A stretch of DNA of 64,000 nt from DASQHW01 sp038238245 (GTDB lineage Bacteria; Actinomycetota; Acidimicrobiia; IMCC26256; PALSA-610). Below, in pieces: positions 57,457 through 64,000 of the stretch (the stretch's first letter is position 1; every line of letters starts with the position of its first letter). The DNA lies in assembly GCA_038238245.1 (NCBI GenBank), contig JBBRXX010000006.1:85772-149771 (forward strand), given 5' to 3'. Made by a program: the position numbers and the translations under genes. A model generated the notes under the pieces. The model saw only the letters and a program-made list of their open reading frames with translations, did no database searches and was not told the DNA's origin.

Positions 57457-58575
57457 TCAGGCGAGGAGGCCGTTCAGGCGTTCGGTGGTGGCGATCCACT
57501 CCTCGACCATCTCGAACATCACGTCCTTGGTCGGGCGGACCTGATTGAGGCGGCCCACGATCTGGCCGACCGGAAAGCCCGTGAGCTCCTTGTTGTTCGC
57601 GCGCATGAACCGGCGCGCCGCCTCCTGATGGAGGATGCCCTGCAACGGCATCGGGAGCGTGCCCGGTCCCTCCGGATCGTCGAACGCTTCCGTCCAGGCG
57701 CTGCGCAACTGGCGGGCGGGCTTGCCCGTGTAAGCGCGCGAGCGCACGGTGTCGCGCGACGTCGCTTCCAACAGGCGTTCCATCACGACCGGTGACGTGT
57801 TCGCCTCCGCGACCGTCAGCCACATCGATCCCGTCCACACTCCCTGGGCGCCGAGCGCGAGCGCGGCGGCCATCTGGCGGCCGGTCGCGATGCCGCCCGC
57901 CGCGAGCACGGGCACGTCGGGCCCGACCGCGTCGACGACCTCGGGGATCAGCACCATCGTCGAGATCTCGCCGCAGTGGCCGCCCGCTTCGGTGCCCTGG
58001 GCGACGATCACGTCGACGCCTTGCGCGACCTGGCGCTCGGCGTGTTGCTTGGCGCCCACGAGCGCGCCCACGAGGATGTCGTGCTCGTGGGCGAGCTGCA
58101 CGATGTCGGGAGGCGGCGGCCCGAGCGCGTTCACGAGCATCTTCACGCCGTCGTGCGCGAGCGATACCTCGACCTGGCCCGGTGCTTCCTCGTCGACGTT
58201 GAGGCCGGCGGCCTTGACGGTCCCGGTGTCGAGGTCTGGCGGTAGCTCGGGAACGTGATGCCGTTCCAGCAACTGCTCCACGAAGTCGCGATGCGACTGG
58301 GGGATCATCGCGTCGAGGTTGTCGAAGCTGGCTTCGTTGCCGCCGCCCTTGCCGACGTACTTCATCGGCATGACGATGTCGACACCGTACGGCTTGCCGT
58401 CGACGTGCTCGTCGATCCATTTCAGCTCGACCTCGAGCTCTTCGGGCGTGAAGGCGAGCGCGCCCAGCACGCCGAAGCCGCCCGCGCGGCTGACTGCCGC
58501 AATCACGTCGCGACAGTGCGAGAAGGCGAAGATCGGGAACTCGATGTCGAGCCGTTCGGCGATCGGTGTACGCAC
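57457..58575 (-). CDS. Nitronate monooxygenase / NPD-like flavoprotein
   Basis: The 372-residue product is a TIM barrel of the nitronate monooxygenase family. It has the N-terminal FPIFAFSHCRDVIAAVSRAG, the substrate-pocket block GVDVIVAQGTEAGGHCGEIS with the conserved histidine, and the FMN phosphate site VLAAGGIATGRQMAAALALG, then GAQGVWTGSMW. Such enzymes oxidise nitronates or act as enoyl reductases on FMN. The long insert around residues 65-150 is typical of one actinobacterial subgroup. It follows a beta-lactamase-type gene by 15 bases. Confidence 0.88.
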   Translation of the reverse strand: MRTPIAERLDIEFPIFAFSHCRDVIAAVSRAGGFGVLGALAFTPEELEVELKWIDEHVDGKPYGVDIVMPMKYVGKGGGNEASFDNLDAMIPQSHRDFVEQLLERHHVPELPPDLDTGTVKAAGLNVDEEAPGQVEVSLAHDGVKMLVNALGPPPPDIVQLAHEHDILVGALVGAKQHAERQVAQGVDVIVAQGTEAGGHCGEISTMVLIPEVVDAVGPDVPVLAAGGIATGRQMAAALALGAQGVWTGSMWLTVAEANTSPVVMERLLEATSRDTVRSRAYTGKPARQLRSAWTEAFDDPEGPGTLPMPLQGILHQEAARRFMRANNKELTGFPVGQIVGRLNQVRPTKDVMFEMVEEWIATTERLNGLLA

Positions 58576-58590
58576 GGCAGAGATCCTCCG

Positions 58591-59652
58591 TCAGGAAAGC
58601 GCAGCCGCGAGATCGGAGAGCGGCAGCACATTGATCGCATCGGCCATCATGTCCATTTGCATGCCGTTCTTCAGGAACGCGAACGACGTGCCGGTCGCGG
58701 GGTCGGCCCAGGCCACCTGGCAGAAGGCGCCCGCGTGCCCGAACGCGAGCGGCGAGACGTCCTTGCCGAAGATCGCGTACCGGAACTGATGAAGGTCGTC
58801 GTCACCGGCGAGGACAAGCCCGATCGTGCGGTTCACTGCCACGTGCATCAGCGGATCCGGGTACCGGCAACGAATGTTGGTCTTGGCGTCGGCGAGCACG
58901 TCGGCATCCCACAAGCCGTCGGGGTTGTGCAACAGCGCTTGATAGAACCGCGCCATCGTCGCCGCGGTCATGTGCCCGCCACCGCCCGGCACACCTGCGG
59001 CGCGCACCGCCGGGTTGTTGAAAACCATTGGGTCGAGATCGAGGGGATTGGTTGCGGCAGCCTCGCCGAGCTGCACGCCGTCGACGATGTCGCCTTGTTC
59101 CTCTTCGGGGATGCCGAGCAAACGGGGCAGACCGAGCGGTTCGCAGATGCGGGCCTCGATCACGTCGCGGAAGTCCGAGCCCTCACCTGACAGGCGTTCG
59201 AGCAGCTCCGCGAGCACCCAGTGCGCGGCGAGCGGGTGATACTCGAAGCGCGAACCGGGTTCCCACTCGAGCTCCCATTCCGTGAATCGCTTGACGCGCG
59301 TCACGGTATCGGCGCCTTCGACAGCGTCCATCGGCGCGTTGGGGAAGCCTGCGGTATGGAGGAGCACCTGCTCGACGGTGATCGCCTGCTTGCCATTGGT
59401 CGCGAACTCCGGGATGTAGTGGGCGACGGGGCGTTCGATCTCCAGCAGCCCGTCGCCGATCAGCACCCACGCCGCCGACGCGACGATCGGCTTCGTCGCC
59501 GACCACACGCAGAAGAGGCTCTCGTCGGTCGCGGCCCCGAATGTTTCGAAGCACAGCAGTTCGTCGTCACGCGCCACCGCGACCTGGCACGCCGGCGTCG
59601 CACCGGTTTCGACGAGCGCGCCCGCCGCGTCGAGGAGCTCGGAAATGCTCAT
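58591..59652 (-). CDS. Serine beta-lactamase-family esterase (class C-like)
   Basis: The 353-residue product has the SxxK nucleophile pair S51/K54 (VWSATKPIVAS) and a tyrosine motif in SRFEYHPLAAHW in place of YxN. No KTG is evident; FGHAGAFCQVAWADP fills that position. There is no signal peptide, so it works in the cytoplasm, as do EstB-like esterases and lipases of this fold. It is encoded just upstream of the nitronate-monooxygenase-like gene and 12 bases downstream of a TIGR03086-type gene on the same strand, in a likely operon. Confidence 0.87.
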   Translation of the reverse strand: MSISELLDAAGALVETGATPACQVAVARDDELLCFETFGAATDESLFCVWSATKPIVASAAWVLIGDGLLEIERPVAHYIPEFATNGKQAITVEQVLLHTAGFPNAPMDAVEGADTVTRVKRFTEWELEWEPGSRFEYHPLAAHWVLAELLERLSGEGSDFRDVIEARICEPLGLPRLLGIPEEEQGDIVDGVQLGEAAATNPLDLDPMVFNNPAVRAAGVPGGGGHMTAATMARFYQALLHNPDGLWDADVLADAKTNIRCRYPDPLMHVAVNRTIGLVLAGDDDLHQFRYAIFGKDVSPLAFGHAGAFCQVAWADPATGTSFAFLKNGMQMDMMADAINVLPLSDLAAALS

Positions 59653-59664
59653 CGGCGGAGTCTT

Positions 59665-60228
59665 CTACGGCGTTCTGTCCGGCGTCCAGGAGGGATCGCG
59701 GCCGTAGAGGGCGACGAGCTTTGTCGCCGTGTCCGCGTCGTCGTCGACCGGCACCTCGGGACCGACCATCCCCGAATCGCGACCGATGTTGGCGCCGCGC
59801 GCGGCCGCGTAGGCGTCCGCGCTCAGCTCCTCGTCCAGCCCGACGTCCACGCCGGTCGCGCGCGCGAGATCCCACGTGTGCACCAGCACGTCGGTGGTCA
59901 AGGCGTCGATCATCTGGCGCGGTGTGCTCTGTCCGCCGCCCGGCAGATCGGTCGCGCGGTCCAGCACGCCGTCGACCGCGAGCGCTCCGAAGAGCGCGTC
60001 CGAAGTGGCCGCCCAACGAGCAGCCGGATCCTCGCGGGGCCGGTGTGCGCGCACACCCAGGGGACGCAAGAGCAGGAACTCGTGGAACCCGATCACGTGC
60101 TCGACGAGGTCGCGTGCGGTCCATTCCGAACAGGGCGTCGCGGCCGACCATCGTTGCGGCGGGACGGCGCGTGCCACCCGGGTGAACTCGTCGCACGCTC
60201 GTTGGTGACGCGCGACCAGGTCGTGCAC
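59665..60228 (-). CDS. TIGR03086-family DinB-like metal-binding protein
   Basis: The 187-residue product starts at GTG 60228 (VHDLVARHQRACDEFTRVAR) and has the family blocks SAATPCSEWTARDLVEHVIG and TTDVLVHTWDLARATG, with histidines in the DinB metal positions. Relatives include mycothiol-dependent isomerases; no reaction is known. The reading frame is open to 60429 upstream, but that part overlaps the divergent gene and lacks homology. It heads the likely operon with the esterase and nitronate-monooxygenase-like genes. Confidence 0.83.
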   Translation of the reverse strand: MHDLVARHQRACDEFTRVARAVPPQRWSAATPCSEWTARDLVEHVIGFHEFLLLRPLGVRAHRPREDPAARWAATSDALFGALAVDGVLDRATDLPGGGQSTPRQMIDALTTDVLVHTWDLARATGVDVGLDEELSADAYAAARGANIGRDSGMVGPEVPVDDDADTATKLVALYGRDPSWTPDRTP

Positions 60229-60274
60229 GCCGGGATTGTTCCACGCGGGCAACCGGTGGCGGGAAAGCGTGTCG

Positions 60275-60280
60275 TAGCCT
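60275..60280 (+). promoter_or_regulatory. -10 box (TAGCCT) of a leaderless start
   Basis: TAGCCT ends seven bases before the ATG at 60288, with no ribosome site between. It fits the leaderless pattern seen at several other starts in the window. Confidence 0.4.
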
Positions 60281-60287
60281 CGGGCGG

Positions 60288-60920
60288 ATGGCCGACTGGA
60301 CGACGATCTCGTCACTCGCCACCGCCGGTGGAACGCTCGTGCTCGCGGCCGCGACCTATGCGTCGGTGCGATCCGCGAACCGCGCGGCGCGTGTGGCCGA
60401 GCAGTCGCTGCTCGCCGGGCTTCGTCCACTGCTTCTGGCGGCCCGCGCCGAGGACGTCATCGAGAAGGTGACGTGGGTCGACGAGCACATCACCAGGGTC
60501 GCGGGCGGCCGGGGAGCCGTGGAAGAAGCCGACGGCGTGATCTATCTCGCGGCCGGCCTCCGGAATGCAGGCGCGGGCCTGGCGGTCCTGCACGGCTGGC
60601 ACATAGAGACAGAGTGGGACCCCGCGTCGCAGCAGAGCGCGCCGGATGCCGAACGGTTCCGGCGCCAATCGCGGGACTTGTACATCGCGCCCGGCGACAG
60701 CGGCTTCTGGCAGGGCGCGATACGCGATGACGACGATGAGGATCGCGCCGAGCTCCACGAGATCGTGACCCATCCTCGCCGGTTCACAATCAGTCTGCTC
60801 TACGGCGATCAAGAGGGCGGCCAGCGGACGATCACGCGCTTCATCTTCACGCCGATGGGTGATGCCTGGCTCTGCTCGGCCGGGCGCCACTGGTACCTCG
60901 ACCGCGCGGGACCGAGATGA
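60288..60920 (+). CDS. Hypothetical protein with one N-terminal membrane helix
   Basis: The 210-residue product begins with a membrane helix (ISSLATAGGTLVLAAATYASVR) followed by RAARVAEQSLLAGLRPLLLA, a pattern common in membrane-tethered actinobacterial hypotheticals. The rest is a soluble beta-rich domain (VIYLAAGLRNAGAGLAVLHG, SRDLYIAPGDSGFWQGAI, RFTISLLYGDQEGGQRTI). No family name is known to me. Its stop overlaps the start of the SDR gene by four bases (ATGA), so the two are translationally coupled. Confidence 0.72.
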   Translation: MADWTTISSLATAGGTLVLAAATYASVRSANRAARVAEQSLLAGLRPLLLAARAEDVIEKVTWVDEHITRVAGGRGAVEEADGVIYLAAGLRNAGAGLAVLHGWHIETEWDPASQQSAPDAERFRRQSRDLYIAPGDSGFWQGAIRDDDDEDRAELHEIVTHPRRFTISLLYGDQEGGQRTITRFIFTPMGDAWLCSAGRHWYLDRAGPR

Positions 60921-61696
60921 ACGGCCGCACGGTCGCGATCACGGGTTCGGCGGGCGGGATCGGCGCCGCGACCCGTGCCCGTCTCGAAGCGCAAGGCGCG
61001 CGGGTCGTCGGCGTGGACGTGCGCGACGCCGAGGTCATCGCCGACCTGTCGACACCGGCGGGACGCGCGGACATGGTCGATGCGGTCACCCGAGCGTCCG
61101 ACGGCGTGCTCGACGGTGTCGTCGCGGGCGCGGGCGTGATGGGCGACGCACCGGCCGTCATCTCGATCAACTACTTCGGCGCGATCGCCACCCTCGAGGG
61201 GCTCCGTCCATTGCTCGCCCGGGGCCGCGACGCGTCTGCGATCGCGATCAGCTCCAATTCGACGACGACCACACCTGCATTGCCCGCCGCGCTCGTCGAC
61301 ACGATCCTCAAAGGCGACGAGGACGCGGCGCTCACCGCGGCCGCCGGGCACGCGGGCCGGTTCGTGCTCTATCCCGCATCGAAGCTCGCGCTCGCCCGGT
61401 GGGTTCGCCGCCACGCGCCCGGGCCGGACTGGATCGGAGCGGGCATCCGGCTGAACGCCGTCGCCCCGGGCGTGACCGATACGCCGATGACGAAGCACGA
61501 CATGGAGTTCATCTTCTCGATCCCCGATGTCTTCCCGGTGCCGATCGGCCGCCCCGGCCGCCCCGAGGAGATCGCGAGCCTGCTCGCGTACATGCTCTCG
61601 CCCGACGCGGCGTTCTTCTGCGGTTCGGTCGTGTTCGTGGACGGGGGTTCGGATGCCGCGGTGCGGCCCGACGACTTCCCGTCGCCTCGACCGTAA
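60917..61696 (+). CDS. SDR-family oxidoreductase (3-alpha-hydroxysteroid dehydrogenase-like)
   Basis: The 259-residue product has cofactor loop ITGSAGGIGAATRARLE, an aspartate after the second strand (VVGVDVRDAEVI) favouring NAD(H), catalytic serine in IAISSNSTTTT, and YxxxK in FVLYPASKLALARWVR. A long insert lies between the serine and tyrosine, as in 3-alpha-hydroxysteroid dehydrogenase/carbonyl reductase types. The end VFVDGGSDAAVRPDDFP is typical. ATG 60917 overlaps the preceding stop codon. The true substrate is unknown. Confidence 0.87.
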   Translation: MNGRTVAITGSAGGIGAATRARLEAQGARVVGVDVRDAEVIADLSTPAGRADMVDAVTRASDGVLDGVVAGAGVMGDAPAVISINYFGAIATLEGLRPLLARGRDASAIAISSNSTTTTPALPAALVDTILKGDEDAALTAAAGHAGRFVLYPASKLALARWVRRHAPGPDWIGAGIRLNAVAPGVTDTPMTKHDMEFIFSIPDVFPVPIGRPGRPEEIASLLAYMLSPDAAFFCGSVVFVDGGSDAAVRPDDFPSPRP

Positions 61697-61740
61697 CCGT
61701 CGTGTGCGCGTGCCGTGCGCGCGCGTAGCGTGTGCCGGCA

Positions 61741-62835
61741 ATGGAGGAGAACCCGCTCGAGATCGAGACGCCGTGGCGCCGCGATCTCAGCGAGGTCGGC
61801 CCCGCGCTGGAGCGGTGGGCGCGTGCGGTCGTCGATCCCGGCGCGCGTGTGGCGAACGCCGCCGCACCCGGCAACGGGATGTCGAGCGAGACCGTGCTCT
61901 TCGAGATGACGGCGGGAGGAGAGACCGAACGCTACGCGGCCCGGCTCGCCCCGACCGCGGACGTCTATCCCGTGTTCCCGGAGTACGACATCGAGTTGCA
62001 GGCGAAATGCATGAAGCTCGTGCGCGCCCACACCGATGTGCCCGCGCCCGAAGTCCGCTGGCTCGAGCTGGACGAGCACTGGCTCGGAACGAAGTTCCTC
62101 GTGATGAAGCGCATCGACGGCGACGCGCCACCCGACATTCCGCCCTACGTGTTCATGGGCTGGGTCGCCGACGCGTCACCGGAGGAACGGGCGGCGATGC
62201 AGCGGCGCACGCTCGAAGTGCTCGTTGCGTTGCACCGGCTCGACCCGGGCAATGCCGACCTGTCGTTCCTCGCGCGCCCGCAGCACGGCGACACCGCGTT
62301 ACGGCAGCAGCTCGGGCACGAGCGCTGGTACTACGAGTGGGCGCGGGAGGGAATTTCGTACCCCCTCATCGAATCCACGTTCGCGTGGTTGGAGGCGCAC
62401 TGGCCCGGCGAGCGTGAGACCGTCTTGAATTGGGGCGACGCCCGCGTCGGCAACATCCTGTATCGCGACTTCACGCCCGTCGCCGTCCTCGATTGGGAGA
62501 TGGCGACCATGGGGCCGCGCGAGGTCGACGTCGCGTGGATGATCTTCCTGCACAATTTCTTCGACGACATGGCCGTGCGCTTCGGGTTGGCCGGTATGAA
62601 GGACTTCATGCAACGCGCCGCCATCATTTCCGAGTATGAGGAGTTGAGCGGTCAGCCGGTGCGGAACCTCGAATGGTTCGAGGTGTTCGCGGCACTGCGA
62701 TTTGCGATCGTGTCGGTTCGTACGAGCACGCGCGGCATCGCGTACGGCACGATGGAGAAGCCCGAGGACCCCGACGATCTCATCATGTTCCGCAACCTGC
62801 TCGAGCAGATGCTCGAGGGGAGCTACTGGAGCTGA
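61741..62835 (+). CDS. Phosphotransferase (APH-like) family protein, acyl-CoA dehydrogenase-associated type
   Basis: The 364-residue product has the kinase-like fold of aminoglycoside phosphotransferase/choline kinase proteins. It has the nucleotide-lid block TKFLVMKRIDGDAPPDIPPY, the catalytic loop LNWGDARVGNILY (D and N of the HGDxxxxN type), and the metal aspartate in AVLDWEMATMGPREVDVAW. This subgroup often sits beside or is fused to acyl-CoA dehydrogenases (as in ACAD10/11), where it phosphorylates hydroxyacyl-CoA. ATG 61741 is preferred; TAGCGT (61726-61731) nine bases upstream could be its -10 box. Confidence 0.88.
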   Translation: MEENPLEIETPWRRDLSEVGPALERWARAVVDPGARVANAAAPGNGMSSETVLFEMTAGGETERYAARLAPTADVYPVFPEYDIELQAKCMKLVRAHTDVPAPEVRWLELDEHWLGTKFLVMKRIDGDAPPDIPPYVFMGWVADASPEERAAMQRRTLEVLVALHRLDPGNADLSFLARPQHGDTALRQQLGHERWYYEWAREGISYPLIESTFAWLEAHWPGERETVLNWGDARVGNILYRDFTPVAVLDWEMATMGPREVDVAWMIFLHNFFDDMAVRFGLAGMKDFMQRAAIISEYEELSGQPVRNLEWFEVFAALRFAIVSVRTSTRGIAYGTMEKPEDPDDLIMFRNLLEQMLEGSYWS

Positions 62836-63059
62836 CGCTTCTCGTCGATCGCCTGGCAGAACCTCCGTGCTGGGAAAATCAAGGAGTCGAGTCGGGCCTC
62901 GATAGGAATCAATAGCGGTCATGATTTCCCACCGCATACGCCGCGCGTCATCAGCTCTGGGAGTCCTCCCCGATACTCGCTAATGTGGACAATGCGAGCT
63001 GTTTCGCTGGGTGAAAATCCCATAAAGCGTCGACTCGTACGCGGGCGGAGGAGGAACTT
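62836..63059. other. 224-base spacer before the repeat protein
   Basis: Nothing coding is recognised. Composition is less GC-rich at ~62870-63030 than in surrounding genes. The spacer ends with the strong ribosome site GGAGGAGG (63047-63054). Confidence 0.5.
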
Positions 63060-64000
63060 TTGACTGGGCTCGGTCGGGTCGTGGGGCGGCCGGCGACCCG
63101 AATGCGAGGGCCAGGCGCGCGACCGCGCGGTCGTCGTCCGGAACCAGTCCGCGCAGGTATGGAAGCCAGTGTCTCGTGGCGAGTTCTCGCAATGATCTGT
63201 GCAATCGGGTGCGCGCTCTGCACGGTGGTGGTTGCGGTCAAAATGGCCACGTCACCAACGCGCCTGGGCATCTGGTCACTTGTCGCAAGTGCAAATCCCG
63301 TCTGGCCGAATGGATCGTTGACGGCGTTGGCTTGTCCGAGGACATCGAGCTGTATCTCAGTTGGCAACTATTCGAAAGCGCTCGTCGCCGCCGGCGAGGC
63401 CAGCACTCTGGCGGAGCATTGGGACGGCGCCAGATGGTCCATCGTCAAGGGTGCAGTTCCGAAGAACGCGTCGCGAAGCAGGCTCCAGGGCGTGTCGTGC
63501 TCGAGCGCGACGAGTTGCTTCGCGGTGGGCACGTCGGGCGCGAAGACGTTGGTGGAGCGGTGGGATGGCAGGCGCTGGTCGATCGTCGAGAGCCCAAACC
63601 CTCGTGGCGCGCGTTCGAGCAGCTTCGCAGAGGTCTCGTGCTCCAGCGCGACGAGTTGTTTCGCGGTCGGCACATCGTCCGCGTTGATCGGGAACGAGGC
63701 GCTCGTCGAGCGGTGGGATGGAACGCGTTGGTCGATCGCCGCGCATCCGGAGTCGCGCGGCGCAAGTGTGAGCAGCCTGTCGGGGGTGTCGTGTTCGAGC
63801 GCGACCAGTTGTTTCGCGGTGGGCACGTCGGGCGCGAAGACGTTGGTGGAGCGGTGGGACGGGACGGGTTGGTCGGTCGTCGCAAGTCCGGATCCGGTGG
63901 GCGGGTCGCCGAGCAGCCTTTCGGGGGTGTCGTGTTCGAGCGCGACCAGTTGTTTCGCGGTGGGCACGTCGGCAGCAACGACGTTGGTGGAGCGGTGGGA
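63060..64000 (+). CDS. Secreted tandem-repeat protein (SCxSATSCFAVG repeats), 3' end cut off
   Basis: The frame is open from a TTG at 63060, placed five bases after GGAGGAGG, to the end of the window (>313 residues). A basic start is followed by a membrane or signal segment (VLAMICAIGCALCTVVVAVK), then SLVASANPVWPNGSLTALAC and repeats of the type VSCSSATSCFAVGT, LVERWDGTRWSIV. Steps between repeats are 47, 51 and 47 residues. Paired cysteines (SC and SCF) should form disulfides in each unit. Similar repeats occur in surface proteins of Acidimicrobiia-like actinobacteria, probably as a propeller; function unknown. ATG 63102 or 63159 are alternative starts. Confidence 0.75.
   Translation, partial: MTGLGRVVGRPATRMRGPGARPRGRRPEPVRAGMEASVSWRVLAMICAIGCALCTVVVAVKMATSPTRLGIWSLVASANPVWPNGSLTALACPRTSSCISVGNYSKALVAAGEASTLAEHWDGARWSIVKGAVPKNASRSRLQGVSCSSATSCFAVGTSGAKTLVERWDGRRWSIVESPNPRGARSSSFAEVSCSSATSCFAVGTSSALIGNEALVERWDGTRWSIAAHPESRGASVSSLSGVSCSSATSCFAVGTSGAKTLVERWDGTGWSVVASPDPVGGSPSSLSGVSCSSATSCFAVGTSAATTLVERW
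63492..64000 (+). repeat. Four tandem coding repeats of 141-153 bp
   Basis: Units start at 63492, 63633, 63786 and 63927 with GTGTCGTG-like DNA that encodes VSCSSATSCFAVGT. DNA identity is high, especially between the third and fourth units, which suggests recent duplication or gene conversion. The array continues past the window. Confidence 0.75.

Noticed and set aside
63368..63967. Minus-strand repetitive frame (PTAKQLVALEHDTP repeats)
   Set aside because: It is the antisense of the secreted repeat protein, whose plus-strand frame has a signal segment, ribosome site and known repeat type.
63492..64000. CRISPR array
   Set aside because: The repeats are 141-153 bp, in frame and coding, with no short repeat/unique spacer pattern.

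Overview
The window is very GC-rich. It uses GTG and TTG starts freely and has several starts that look leaderless, with a TANNNT box 6-9 bases before the start codon. Its gene content is wax-ester synthase/DGAT-type acyltransferases, acyl-CoA dehydrogenase, crotonases, a likely F420- or flavin-binding split-barrel protein, TIGR03084/TIGR03086-type DinB-like proteins and secreted 'SCFAVG' repeat proteins. Together this points to an actinobacterium, most likely of the Acidimicrobiia type. That placement is inferred from content, not from a marker gene.

Region 1 (1-5.6 kb) is an integration hot spot. A 43-bp perfect direct repeat at 772-814 and 5545-5587 equals the 3' part of a tRNA-Val(UAC) gene, from anticodon loop to acceptor end. 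It brackets a ~4.8-kb segment holding a decayed tyrosine integrase, a lipoprotein, an acyltransferase-3 protein, a small unlisted ORF and a cNMP-binding protein. Region 2 (5.9-20.7 kb) is stress and accessory DNA. It holds an arylsulfotransferase-like lipoprotein, several gene remnants and frameshifts, a large catalase next to one hemerythrin protein with a second about 0.7 kb beyond it, two patched-together gene ends (GAF/HATPase), a patatin, an RsbQ-RsbP energy-stress pair with a STAS protein, and a divergent pair of paralogous small proteins.

Region 3 (20.7-44 kb) is signalling and lipid biology. It has two c-di-GMP proteins, a class III nucleotidyl cyclase, a cNMP-binding patatin (NTE type), three WS/DGAT proteins, an MMPL transporter, a cNMP-binding protein, a TIR-TM-coiled-coil-propeller giant, a caspase-like/TIR/TM fusion and a second patatin. 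The TIR and caspase genes are the best candidates for an undescribed conflict or signalling system.

Region 4 (43.9-62.8 kb) is mostly acyl-CoA and redox metabolism. Inside it sits a nitrogen-related block (49.8-54.9 kb). An ammonium transporter and an orphan OmpR-type regulator lie beside a 906-residue protein that fuses a CPA2 cation/proton antiporter to a GlnD-like helical/HD region and two ACT domains. A nearly identical ~26-bp element with an 11-bp-spaced direct repeat lies about 100 bp upstream of both the antiporter fusion and amtB, in the same orientation, so the block may be one regulon. The window ends inside a secreted protein made of ~47-51-residue tandem repeats.
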